Source: Marinobacter alexandrii (GTDB lineage Bacteria; Bacteroidota; Bacteroidia; Cytophagales; Cyclobacteriaceae). From it: DNA of 64,000 nucleotides. How positions within the stretch are numbered: the first letter of the stretch is position 1; each line of letters opens with the position of its first letter. Shown piece after piece: positions 25,679 through 34,970 of this stretch. A program made the position numbers and the translations under genes. The stretch covers positions 744,001 through 808,000 of the forward strand of contig JBDWTN010000005.1 of NCBI GenBank assembly GCA_039984955.1. The letters run 5' to 3'. Under the pieces are notes generated by a model, which made no database searches, was not told the DNA's origin, and worked only from the letters and a program-made list of their open reading frames with translations.

Positions 25679-25953
25679 ACTACATTTTAGAATTCTCAGA
25701 TCAAGCATTAGAGGATATAGAAAAACACAAAAAGACAGGAGATCAATCTGTTTTAAAGAAGATACAGAGATTACTTAACGAATTAATGGAGCATCCCAAG
25801 ACAGGAACGGGACAACCTGAAATGTTAAAACACGAATTGGCAGGGTTGTACTCAAGAAGGATTAACAGAAAACATAGGTTGGTCTACTCTATCGAAGAAG
25901 AAATAGTAACAGTATACGTTTTGAATGCATATTCTCATTACGGAGATAAATAA
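25675..25953 (+). CDS. yoeB: YoeB-family mRNA interferase toxin
   Basis: A 92-residue RelE/YoeB-superfamily ribosome-dependent endoribonuclease. Residues matching the E. coli YoeB active site are visible: Glu49 (QPEM), Arg68 in HRLVY, and His88-Tyr89 in the terminal SHYGDK. Length and ending are typical. It is translated from an ATGA overlap with the antitoxin, so the two are coupled. The pair lies right behind integrase remnants, a common position for a module brought in and then kept by addiction. Confidence 0.93.
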   Translation: MNYILEFSDQALEDIEKHKKTGDQSVLKKIQRLLNELMEHPKTGTGQPEMLKHELAGLYSRRINRKHRLVYSIEEEIVTVYVLNAYSHYGDK

Positions 25954-25978
25954 CTTGGCTCCTCATAGTCGCCAAGTT
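25952..25978 (+). terminator. Hairpin after the toxin gene
   Basis: AACTTGGC/GCCAAGTT forms a perfect 8-bp stem with an 11-base loop at the toxin stop codon. There is no clear T run, so termination is uncertain. Confidence 0.45.
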
Positions 25979-26062
25979 GAAATTATCTGATAGCAAAGAG
26001 CAGACCAATCTCAACAAGCGAAGCGTCCGTTTTGTACCTTAATCAATGAGTCCCACTCCCTT

Positions 26063-27085
26063 TCATACCTTTCTCGACGAATCCCTCGCCAGCAGCTGAG
26101 TTGGCAACTTCATAGATTCAAAAGCGACATCCTCTTCTCCCCCATCTATTTGTTTAATCAGAAGTTCCGCAGCATGTTGTCCCATCTCAAAGCCTGGTTG
26201 TTCAATCGTGGTTATCGAAGGATTAGTCAGTGCTGTGAATTGCCAGTTGCTGAAGCCAACGACTCCAAAATCTTGTGGTACATTCTTACCATGCTTCTGT
26301 GCCGCTTTTATCGCGCCCATGGCAGCCAAATCATTCGAAGCAAATAACGCATCAGGTTTTCCAGACTCTAACAACTTATGAGTAGCTGCATAAGCATCAC
26401 TCTCATTAGATGCTTGATCATAGATAATTAAGCTTTCATCTACCTCAAAACCAGCTTCTGCATGTGCTTTTTGAAAGCCTTTTAGTCGTTCACTGGTAAT
26501 ATCCAGGTTTTTAGGACCTGCCAAGTGGGCAATCTTTCGATACCCCTGCTTAAGCAAGTGTTCAGTCGCTTGAAAACCTCCCAGAAAATCATCCACGGTG
26601 ACCTTGCTTGTTTCAAGGGTATCTGGCACACGATCAAAAAAGACAATCGGCAATCCTTTTTGAGTCATTGCTTCAAAGTGCGAATAATCAAAGGACTCTT
26701 TGGATAAAGAAACTACAACACCATCTACCCTATTGTTAAACAGTGTCTGAATATTCATCATTTCGCGCTCCACCGATTCGTTGGATTGCGTGATGATCAC
26801 ATTGTATCCTTTACTCTGTGCAATATCCTCTATCCCACTGATAACGGTGGAGAAGAAAAAGTGAACAATCTCGGGAACGATGATACCTATCGTATTTGAC
26901 TTACTGTACCTCAAACTGAGCGCCAGTGAGTTGGGTTGATAGTTCAATTCTTTAGCAACACGCTTAACGGCTTTCTTGGTCTCCTCACTGATCTCAAAAT
27001 GATCCTTCAAAGCTCGCGATACCGTTGAGGGGGATATACCTAATTCACGAGCGATATCTTTGATGGTTATAGTCTGCCTTTTCAT
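26063..27085 (-). CDS. LacI-family transcriptional regulator of the maltodextrin locus
   Basis: A 340-residue regulator. I chose the ATG at 27085 (MKRQTITIKDIARELG) because it starts the LacI helix-turn-helix (IKDIARELGISPSTVSRALK) at the usual distance; the longer frame adds 13 unconserved residues. The hinge helix motif NYQPNSLALSLRYSKSNTIG is present. A periplasmic-binding-protein-like effector domain follows to the end. It is divergent from the SusE/F-like gene, with a palindrome (27144-27157) between them 59 bp from its start, so autoregulation is likely. Three matching sites upstream of other sugar genes define a likely regulon. The effector is probably maltose or a maltodextrin; whether it represses or activates cannot be read from sequence. 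Confidence 0.92.
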   Translation of the reverse strand: MKRQTITIKDIARELGISPSTVSRALKDHFEISEETKKAVKRVAKELNYQPNSLALSLRYSKSNTIGIIVPEIVHFFFSTVISGIEDIAQSKGYNVIITQSNESVEREMMNIQTLFNNRVDGVVVSLSKESFDYSHFEAMTQKGLPIVFFDRVPDTLETSKVTVDDFLGGFQATEHLLKQGYRKIAHLAGPKNLDITSERLKGFQKAHAEAGFEVDESLIIYDQASNESDAYAATHKLLESGKPDALFASNDLAAMGAIKAAQKHGKNVPQDFGVVGFSNWQFTALTNPSITTIEQPGFEMGQHAAELLIKQIDGGEEDVAFESMKLPTQLLARDSSRKV

Positions 27086-27143
27086 ACACGAAATATAGGT
27101 AATTGGATCAATTCGGTAAGGCAAGCTTTATAAAAGTCTGAAA

Positions 27144-27157
27144 CGCAAACGTTTGCA
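27144..27157. promoter_or_regulatory. LacI-type operator in the divergent regulator/SusE-F-like promoter
   Basis: CGCAAACGTTTGCA matches the sites at 11630, 31774 and 38551, with a 12-bp perfect core GCAAACGTTTGC. It lies 59 bp from the regulator start and 145 bp from the lipoprotein start. Confidence 0.8.
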
Positions 27158-27301
27158 GAAAAAAATAAGTGCAAAAAGTCATCAAAAGTGTTGCATGGAA
27201 TTTCTTTATTCATAAAATTCGGTAAGTGGGTGTTAAGAAATTGACGCTTTTTCAACTCAAAAACTCAAGAAAATTAACTTAAAATTTAACAACAAATTAA
27301 T

Positions 27302-28927
27302 ATGAGAAATGCACTAAAATCCCTGAGCTTTTTGTTCATGCTTGGGACCCTAATTTTCATCTCGTCATGCGGTGACGATGATGGTGGAGGAATTATTATA
27401 GATGATGGCGATGATGGATCATTCGTAGTGGCAGATGGTATGTACATTGCTGGACTTTCAGGAACTGATACCGTAATTGTAAATGCTGCAAAACTATCTG
27501 CTGCTGTCGTAGAGGATGAAAGTTTTGGAACTCAAGATAGAGACGGATTTACAAGAGCTTGGGTGTACCTATCTGCTGGTAATTATGTATTTGCTGAAAT
27601 TGCTGACCAAGAGGCAGTTGCTGTTTATGGAGGGACATTAACTACTGAGACAGTAGATCCATCAAATCCAGATTTGGGACCAGACTCATATGGGGTTGTT
27701 GCTTTGGAAGAAAATGGAGCAACATTCTCAATAGCCAATTCAGGAGTACACTATATCTCTTTCGATAACCTAACAGACGAGGCTTTAGTAGTAGAAATAG
27801 GTAATTGGGGAATACTAGGTGGTTCTGTATACGAATCAGCCTGCACTGGAATCGGTTTTAGTGATGATATCACTTTAACTAAAGGAACTTCTTCTGCAGA
27901 CGGCACAACATGGTCTGCAAGTAGCATCATTCTTAGAGATGGAGAAGTGAAATTTAGAACAGATGATGTATGGAAAATTGACCGCCGTGAAATAAAAGAT
28001 GATTTCTTACCTGCCAGCGGATATGTAGCTTTTTTGAATGTGGGAGGAGAGACACTTGATGTTTTGACTGATGGAGGAGCTAATACACCTTTCACTGATA
28101 GCAACGGAGGAGGAGTGTACGATATATCACTCGATCTGTCAAGTAATGGCGAATTTGCAGCAACACTATCAAGGACTGGAGATGCTGAAGAATGTTCTTT
28201 CGATCCTGCGAACTTCACATGGGGAATTGTAGGAGCTGCTGTGTGGCCACATCCTGCTGAATTTGCTGAAGAAGATCATGAAGAAGTCAAATTTCAGTAT
28301 AGTGGCCAAGATGGCGACAAATATATTTGGAGAGGTGTTTTTCCATTAGATGAAGGGGGCAAATGGTTTAAGTTTAGAACTGATAATACCTGGGCTAATA
28401 AAATCACATCAACTGCTCAGGGAGTAACTAAAGGAGATGTTACCGATAATACAGAGGATGGCTCCATTTCAATGGATGATAACTCGGATGGATCTAGCCC
28501 AGATGGAAATTGGTATGTTGATGCCAATCCCGGATTCTACTATTTTGAAATTAGCACTTCTGACTTAGGTGCTACATGGGATATTTCATTAGATGAGGCA
28601 TCTTTTGGGGTTGTAGGCAATGGCTCACCTGCAGGTGCTTGGCCAGATGACATGAATCCTACGCCTGATGTTGCGATGACTTACGGTGATGATCTTGAGT
28701 CTTTGTCAATCACGGGAGATTTTACTGATGAGACATGGAAAATAAGAGTTAATCAAAGCTGGGATTTGAATATTGGAGGAGTATTTGATGGATCAGCTCT
28801 AAGCTTCAATGGGTTGGGAGATGATTTTTCCCTTTCTAGTGCTGGTAACTACACTGTTGAAATTAAAACTGAAGATGGTGGAGCAACATTTACCGGAACA
28901 GCAACTTCTAATGCTGCAAGACAATAA
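27302..28927 (+). CDS. SusE/SusF-like starch-binding surface lipoprotein
   Basis: A 541-residue lipoprotein with lipobox ISSC followed by GDDDGGG. Acidic residues right after the cysteine match the lipoprotein surface-export signals known in Bacteroidota, so outer-surface exposure is likely. The body consists of repeated beta-sandwich units with recurring W-x-I/F and D-x-x-W-K-I/F-R motifs (WKIDRREI, KWFKFRTDNTWAN, WKIRVNQSWDLN). These resemble the starch-binding domains of SusE and SusF. It would hold starch or maltodextrin at the surface for the neighbouring amylases and SusCD. Unusually, it is upstream of susC rather than after susD. A terminator follows at 28950. Confidence 0.8.
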   Translation: MRNALKSLSFLFMLGTLIFISSCGDDDGGGIIIDDGDDGSFVVADGMYIAGLSGTDTVIVNAAKLSAAVVEDESFGTQDRDGFTRAWVYLSAGNYVFAEIADQEAVAVYGGTLTTETVDPSNPDLGPDSYGVVALEENGATFSIANSGVHYISFDNLTDEALVVEIGNWGILGGSVYESACTGIGFSDDITLTKGTSSADGTTWSASSIILRDGEVKFRTDDVWKIDRREIKDDFLPASGYVAFLNVGGETLDVLTDGGANTPFTDSNGGGVYDISLDLSSNGEFAATLSRTGDAEECSFDPANFTWGIVGAAVWPHPAEFAEEDHEEVKFQYSGQDGDKYIWRGVFPLDEGGKWFKFRTDNTWANKITSTAQGVTKGDVTDNTEDGSISMDDNSDGSSPDGNWYVDANPGFYYFEISTSDLGATWDISLDEASFGVVGNGSPAGAWPDDMNPTPDVAMTYGDDLESLSITGDFTDETWKIRVNQSWDLNIGGVFDGSALSFNGLGDDFSLSSAGNYTVEIKTEDGGATFTGTATSNAARQ

Positions 28928-28949
28928 ATTCTCGTAATCATACTTTAAA

Positions 28950-28978
28950 AAGCTGCTCATAACGAGCAGCTTTTTTTT
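28950..28978 (+). terminator. Intrinsic terminator after the SusE/F-like gene
   Basis: The stem AAGCTGCTC/GAGCAGCTT (9 bp) has a 5-base loop and runs into eight T. It separates the lipoprotein gene from the secreted amylase gene 18 bp further on and may limit read-through. Confidence 0.85.
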
Positions 28979-28996
28979 CCTTTAAACTTTCTAGCT

Positions 28997-31708
28997 ATGA
29001 AAAGCATACTCACCCTATTTTTCATTACACTGATTTCAATCTCAGCTATTGGTCAGACCAATATCACACCCACCATAGAACCAGCATTTTTTGCTGCAGA
29101 TGAAGAAATAATCATCACATTTGAAGCAACGGGTACTCCACTTCAAAGTCTAAATGAAGCCTGGATGTGGATGTGGGTGCCTGGAAAAGGAATAGATGCA
29201 CCAACGAATATCAACCCAGCAAATTCAAACACATCCGTAACGGATGCAGCGAAGTTCACGCGCACAACTGGCGCTTCAGGAGAAGTCTTTTTCTCTATCA
29301 CTCTTACCCCCACTGATTTTTTGAATACTTCAAAAGAAAGTATAGAAAGCATTGGAATGATCTTAAAAGGAAATGATTGGGCAAATGGCCAAACATCTGA
29401 TTATATCACAGATATAAACGAAGGGTTTACCCTCATCATGGATGCTCCTTCTGGTAATTATGGATTTTACGAAACTGCTCAACCCATTGATATTTCTGTG
29501 AGAAGCTCAGAAGTTTCAACCATAGAAATTTTTGTAGATGATGTATCTATCTCAAGCGATACAGATGTAAACGGGCTAAACACAACACATACCATCATTG
29601 ATGATGGAAATGTGCACATCATCAAAGCTGAAGCAACGAACGATTCTGAAACTGTCAGTACATTCTATTCTTATACACTTACTCCTACCCCTACCAATAT
29701 CCCCCTTCCGGATGGAATGATGGATGGAATCAACTATGATACGGACCACACCACAGCTACACTGGTCTTACGAGCACCGGAAAAAGAGCACGTTTTTGTC
29801 ATTGGTGATTTTAATGATTGGTCACTCAGCAGTGATTATTTAATGAATAAAGACGGTGAAGTTTGGTGGCTCACACTAGAAGGATTGACCCCAGGTCAGG
29901 AATACATCTATCAATATTTAGTTGATGGAGATACGAAAATAGCAGATCCGTATGCAGAGAAAATATCTTCTCCATTTGATGATCCTGAAATCATTTCAGA
30001 TGATCGATATACTAGCCTCATGAGTTATCCTGCTGATCAAACAACAGAAGCAGCTTCCTATCTTCAAACAAATCAATCTGATTTTGATTGGGTTGCATTT
30101 GACCGGCCTGCAAACGAAGATTTAGTTATTTACGAACTTCTTATCAGAGACTTTACTGAGGAAAGAACTTACGATGCAGTAACTGAAAGACTTGATTATC
30201 TCGCTGATCTAGGAATAAATGCATTGGAACTCATGCCCGTGCAAGAGTTTGAAGGAAATTTAAGTTGGGGCTACAACCCAGCATTCATGTTTGCCATTGA
30301 TAAGTACTACGGTACAGAATTAGACTTGAAAACGCTCATCAATGAAGCTCACAAAAGAGGCATTGCTGTTATTCTCGATATTGTCCTCAATCATCACTTC
30401 GGAAGAAACTCATTGGTCAGACTCTACAATGAAGGTCTTTATGGAGCGCCTACTTCGTCCAACCCGTGGTTCAATGTCAGTGCAAAGCATGATTTCAATG
30501 TCGGCTATGACATGAACCATGAAAGTGATTACACAAAAGATTACTCAGATCGTGTGATATCTTATTGGTTAGAAGAATACAATGTTGACGGTTACAGATT
30601 TGACCTTTCCAAAGGATTCACACAGAAGAATTCGCTCGGAAATATTGGACTTTGGGGAAGTTATGATGCATCCAGGGTTGCCATATGGAAGCGAATTGCA
30701 GATATAATCTGGGATCAAGATCCTTCCGCTTACGTAATCTTGGAACATTTCGCAGACAATACAGAAGAAAAAGAGCTTGCTGAATACGGAATGATGCTCT
30801 GGGGAAATATGAACGGAACATACATCAATGCCGGGCGAGGTAGCTCCACATCTCTAAGTCAAGTCTATCACGAAAACAGAGGTTGGTCCAAACCACATTT
30901 GGTCAGCTACATGGAAAGCCATGACGAAGAACGCTTGATGTGGGAGTTGCAAAAAAGCAAAGACAGTAACGAATCCATCGAACGAGCAAAACTTGCGACT
31001 GCTTTCTTTTTAACCGTACCAGGACCCAAAATGATTTGGCAGTTTGGTGAATTTGGGTACGATGAAGAACTTAACAATGATCGATTGGGTATCAAACCTA
31101 CTCGATGGGAATACTTGGAAGAAACAAACCGCAAAAAGCTTTTCGATCTTTACAAGTCACTCATCCACTTACGAACAGAAACGGATTACATTTCCGAGGA
31201 ATACTTCGATTGGAGTGCCTCTGGATTTGTAAAAACCATCAACGTTCAACATCCAGATGTTGACATTTATGTGTTTGGAAACTTTGATAGGGATGCCCAG
31301 GATTTCACTCACAAATTTTCGAAAACCGGAACGTGGTATGACTATTTCACAGGTGAGTCTTTTGAGGTCACGAACGCCAATGAAGAAGTTACCTTAGGCG
31401 GTGGTGAGTGGCATATATTTACTTCAGAACTTATCGATAACTATATCGAAGATGGTCAGATTACCTTAGGCTTCAATAGTGAAAATGATTTCTTTGTTTA
31501 TCCGAATCCAGCATCTCGCTTCATCCAGGTAAATCTCCCATTCAATGATGTTGAATTCAGCATCTCAGACTTATCAGGAAAAGTAATTCAGACAGGTAGA
31601 ATTGAAGGTCATTCCAAAGTCAATATCGAATCAATAAGAGCTGGCATCTACCATATTACACTCTCCAATTCTCAGTTTAATCTTACAAAGAAGGTCATCA
31701 TTAAGTAA
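28997..31708 (+). CDS. T9SS-secreted GH13 amylase with CBM48-like domain
   Basis: A 903-residue secreted enzyme with a Sec signal peptide (MKSILTLFFITLISISAIGQ). The order is: an N-terminal beta domain and bacterial Ig-like region; a CBM48/E-set module (VFVIGDFNDWS, about 270-345); the GH13 barrel with ILDIVLNHHFG, DGYRFDLSKG (nucleophile about 536), VILEHFAD (Glu about 582) and MESHDEERL (Asp about 641); a C-terminal beta domain; and a T9SS type A sorting domain in the last 75 residues (FFVYPNPASRFIQV, ending VIIK). The sorting domain indicates export across the outer membrane and anchoring or release. It likely starts extracellular breakdown of starch or glycogen. Confidence 0.93.
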   Translation: MKSILTLFFITLISISAIGQTNITPTIEPAFFAADEEIIITFEATGTPLQSLNEAWMWMWVPGKGIDAPTNINPANSNTSVTDAAKFTRTTGASGEVFFSITLTPTDFLNTSKESIESIGMILKGNDWANGQTSDYITDINEGFTLIMDAPSGNYGFYETAQPIDISVRSSEVSTIEIFVDDVSISSDTDVNGLNTTHTIIDDGNVHIIKAEATNDSETVSTFYSYTLTPTPTNIPLPDGMMDGINYDTDHTTATLVLRAPEKEHVFVIGDFNDWSLSSDYLMNKDGEVWWLTLEGLTPGQEYIYQYLVDGDTKIADPYAEKISSPFDDPEIISDDRYTSLMSYPADQTTEAASYLQTNQSDFDWVAFDRPANEDLVIYELLIRDFTEERTYDAVTERLDYLADLGINALELMPVQEFEGNLSWGYNPAFMFAIDKYYGTELDLKTLINEAHKRGIAVILDIVLNHHFGRNSLVRLYNEGLYGAPTSSNPWFNVSAKHDFNVGYDMNHESDYTKDYSDRVISYWLEEYNVDGYRFDLSKGFTQKNSLGNIGLWGSYDASRVAIWKRIADIIWDQDPSAYVILEHFADNTEEKELAEYGMMLWGNMNGTYINAGRGSSTSLSQVYHENRGWSKPHLVSYMESHDEERLMWELQKSKDSNESIERAKLATAFFLTVPGPKMIWQFGEFGYDEELNNDRLGIKPTRWEYLEETNRKKLFDLYKSLIHLRTETDYISEEYFDWSASGFVKTINVQHPDVDIYVFGNFDRDAQDFTHKFSKTGTWYDYFTGESFEVTNANEEVTLGGGEWHIFTSELIDNYIEDGQITLGFNSENDFFVYPNPASRFIQVNLPFNDVEFSISDLSGKVIQTGRIEGHSKVNIESIRAGIYHITLSNSQFNLTKKVIIK

Positions 31709-31773
31709 TTAAAAACAAAAGAGGACTCAATTGATTTCAATACATACCATGAACGCTTAAAATGTTCATAATT

Positions 31774-31787
31774 CGCAAACGTTTGCG
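31774..31787. promoter_or_regulatory. LacI-type operator upstream of susC
   Basis: CGCAAACGTTTGCG is a perfect 14-bp palindrome 135 bp before the susC start, the best copy of the four sites in the window. Confidence 0.82.
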
Positions 31788-31921
31788 TAGAAAAATCAAC
31801 TAAAAAGCCCTGATTATCATGGAATTACGTTGCGAAATCGGTAAAATTGAAGTGGTAAATCAACTTAATTCTAGACTGAACTTTTCGTAAGTTCATCTAC
31901 TCAATTCTCATTAAAAGATCT

Positions 31922-34900
31922 ATGATTAATAGAAGAAGCACTCAAAAGATTACGACAGTAAGGACGCTACTACTTCTTTGCTTATTCCTCTGTTCTTCTA
32001 CCTGGCTAAAAGCACAGCAGGGAACAGTATCCGGTACGGTGATTGATGCGATAGACGGCACTACTCTACCCGGTGTGACGGTACAAATAAAAGGAACACA
32101 AAATGGAGTATCAACTGACTTAGAGGGTCGGTTTTCATTATCCGTTTCATCCGAGGATGTATTGGTTTTCACATACATTGGATACAAGCCAGTACAACAA
32201 TCTGTGGGTCAGCGTACCACCATTGACATAAGGATGGAAACAGATATCCAGGAACTATCCGAGATTGTGGTTGTAGGCTATGGTCAAGTAGAAAAAGGAG
32301 ATGTCACGGGGGTGGTAAATAAGATCAGTGAAAAAGAATTTAATAATGGTGTGCTCACTTCACCTTCCAGTTTGATAGCTGGTAAAGTTGCTGGAGTACA
32401 AGTGATCTCCAATGATGGAGCACCAGGTTCAGGAATATCTATTCGAATAAGAGGCGGTACTTCTCTTACGGCTGGAAACGAACCTCTTTACGTTGTAGAT
32501 GGCGTACCATTAGAAAATGATGGTGTGGCTGGCGTAAGGAATCCCCTAAACTTTATTAACCCAGCAGATATCGCAGATATCACTGTTTTAAAAGATGCCT
32601 CATCTGCTGCCATTTACGGTTCACGTGGTGCCAATGGTGTCGTTATCATCACGACGAAAACGGGAAAACCAGGAAAAATTCAAATTTCTTACGATGGTTC
32701 CTACAACATAGGTTTCAATGGGGAAAATGTGAATATGTTGAATACGGCTGAATTTGCCTTTACGGTCGAAAGGAAAGGACCAAGAAATCTGGAGGACTTA
32801 GGCACCGCAAATACGGATTGGTTTGATGAAGTAACACAAACCGCTAAGGGAATGAATCACAACCTAGGCGTTTCATTTGGCGGCAAGACAAACAATGGTC
32901 GAGTGTCTTTAAACTATCAAGACATTGATGGATTGCTCAAAACAGATAACATAGAGCGAATATCAGGCGCTGTTAACTTCAATCAAAACCTATTGAATGA
33001 TGATCTGAAAATTGGAATCAATACCAAGCATAGTATTATCACGAATCGTTTTGCACCGAATGTAATTGGATCCGCTTTAGCGTTTGACCCAACACAAGCC
33101 GTTTTTGCCAATGACTCTACCACCGGTGGTTACTTTGAGTGGCCTAGTTCCCTGGCTCCAAGAAACCCAGTAGCGCAAATCGCCCAAACCTTCAACATCG
33201 GTCAAACAAAAAGAAATCTCATAGGAGCCAACCTAAATTACAGCCTACCATTTATGGATGGTCTGTCTGTAAAACTGAATTATGCTTATGATAACTCACA
33301 AGGAAAAAGTCAGCAAACAAATCTGATTAACTCCAAAGCAGGCGTTCAAAATGGTTCGTTTAGCACTTTTGAAGACTCAAGAACTAGCAATTTATTTGAA
33401 GCTTATTTGAACTACAACACTGACCTTTCTTTTGGAAAGCTGGATTTAATAGCTGGATATTCTTATCAGGATTTTTCCAGAAGTGTTGATAGATCGTTAT
33501 TCAAACGCGACACTGTTTTGCTTTCAGATTTAGCAATCTCTGATCCTAGCGAGTTCATCAGCGGCAGTAAGTTGAATGAAATAAGGCCATTCTTAGATGA
33601 GCCATTAATCTTTGAATTAGAAAATAGGCTTATCTCATTTTGGGGACGAGCAAACCTTTCCATCCAAGACAAATACCTTGTAACAGCAACAGTCAGAAGA
33701 GATGGGAGTACACGATTTGGGGAAAGAAACAGATGGGGACTCTTTCCGTCATTGGCAGTAGGCTGGAGGTTGATTGATGAACCATTTGCAGAGGGTCTAC
33801 AAAATGTAATGTCTAACCTGAAGCTTAGAGCAAGCTTTGGCATTACAGGAAATGAAGAAATAGGTGATTACTTGTATGTCAATCTTTACCAACCAGGCGA
33901 TGATCGTGCAACTTACATCCTTGGACAGGATACGATAAATACATTCAGACCTAATGCTGTAGATCCCGACATTAAATGGGAGGAAACCCAATCCCTTAAC
34001 TTCGGAATAGATTATGGATTTCTCAACGGTAGATTGTATGGATCAATTGACTTATACAGAAAGTTGACGACTGATCTTCTATTCAATATCGCATTTCCAA
34101 TTGGAACATTGACAGGAGACCGAGCGGTAACGAATATTGGGGAAATGGAAAATAAGGGAATTGAATTTATGATTAATGCGACGGTGATTGATAAACCTGA
34201 TTTGAAATTTGATTTAGGCTTCAACGCAGCATATAATAAAAACGAGATATTAAAACTTGACAACTCAAACCTCCCCGATTTTCAAGGTTATACAACTGGT
34301 GGTATTTCAGGAGATGTAGGACAATCTATTCAGATATTGAAAGTAGGGTTTCCGGCAAACTCTTTCTTCGTGTATGAACATAAGAAAGACGCAAACGGAA
34401 ATCCAATTCCCGATGGTGAAGATGTAAATGGTGATGGGTTGCGAAACGATCTGGATATGTACGTTGATCAAAATGAGGATGATCGAATCAATGAGGATGA
34501 CCTAAGGCCATTTAAAGATCCTGCCCCGGATTTGATCTTAGGGATGACCGGGAACGTAAGCTATAAAAAATTCGATCTGGCATTTACTTTTAGAGGACAG
34601 ATTGGCGGGTATGTCTACAACAATGTGCAGTCTCAATATGGCGCTTTTGAAGGGGTAGATAATTCGTTTGCCCCTAACAACATTCATATCTCCGCTTATG
34701 AAAATGATTTCACGGAAAGACAGCTGCTGTCGGATATTTATGTTGAAAATGCCTCATTCCTAAAACTTGACAATGTAACTGTTGGTTACACCATCAATCA
34801 AATTAAAAATGTAAATGCTCGTGCATATGTCACAGCATCTAACTTGTTGACTATTACTGGATATTCAGGCGTTGACCCTGAAGCTGGTATCGGTGGAATA

Positions 34901-34960
34901 GATAATAATCTTTACCCTCGATCTCAGACAATCTTAGTTGGCGTAAATCTTACTTTCTAA
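31922..34960 (+). CDS. susC: SusC/RagA-type TonB-dependent outer-membrane transporter
   Basis: A 1012-residue outer-membrane importer. A signal peptide ends near KAQQG. A carboxypeptidase-regulatory-like domain follows (VSGTVIDAIDGTTLPGVTV, to about 110). The TonB-box/plug region has EIVVVGYG and the SusC signature LYVVDGVP and SAAIYGSRGANGVV (about 190-240). The rest is a 22-strand-type beta-barrel ending in SQTILVGVNLTF with the terminal aromatic. With SusD it forms a pedal-bin complex that imports oligosaccharides. Operator 31774 and the surrounding amylases point to maltodextrin as substrate. susD follows after 10 bp. Confidence 0.96.
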   Translation: MINRRSTQKITTVRTLLLLCLFLCSSTWLKAQQGTVSGTVIDAIDGTTLPGVTVQIKGTQNGVSTDLEGRFSLSVSSEDVLVFTYIGYKPVQQSVGQRTTIDIRMETDIQELSEIVVVGYGQVEKGDVTGVVNKISEKEFNNGVLTSPSSLIAGKVAGVQVISNDGAPGSGISIRIRGGTSLTAGNEPLYVVDGVPLENDGVAGVRNPLNFINPADIADITVLKDASSAAIYGSRGANGVVIITTKTGKPGKIQISYDGSYNIGFNGENVNMLNTAEFAFTVERKGPRNLEDLGTANTDWFDEVTQTAKGMNHNLGVSFGGKTNNGRVSLNYQDIDGLLKTDNIERISGAVNFNQNLLNDDLKIGINTKHSIITNRFAPNVIGSALAFDPTQAVFANDSTTGGYFEWPSSLAPRNPVAQIAQTFNIGQTKRNLIGANLNYSLPFMDGLSVKLNYAYDNSQGKSQQTNLINSKAGVQNGSFSTFEDSRTSNLFEAYLNYNTDLSFGKLDLIAGYSYQDFSRSVDRSLFKRDTVLLSDLAISDPSEFISGSKLNEIRPFLDEPLIFELENRLISFWGRANLSIQDKYLVTATVRRDGSTRFGERNRWGLFPSLAVGWRLIDEPFAEGLQNVMSNLKLRASFGITGNEEIGDYLYVNLYQPGDDRATYILGQDTINTFRPNAVDPDIKWEETQSLNFGIDYGFLNGRLYGSIDLYRKLTTDLLFNIAFPIGTLTGDRAVTNIGEMENKGIEFMINATVIDKPDLKFDLGFNAAYNKNEILKLDNSNLPDFQGYTTGGISGDVGQSIQILKVGFPANSFFVYEHKKDANGNPIPDGEDVNGDGLRNDLDMYVDQNEDDRINEDDLRPFKDPAPDLILGMTGNVSYKKFDLAFTFRGQIGGYVYNNVQSQYGAFEGVDNSFAPNNIHISAYENDFTERQLLSDIYVENASFLKLDNVTVGYTINQIKNVNARAYVTASNLLTITGYSGVDPEAGIGGIDNNLYPRSQTILVGVNLTF

Positions 34961-34970
34961 TTATTGACCC

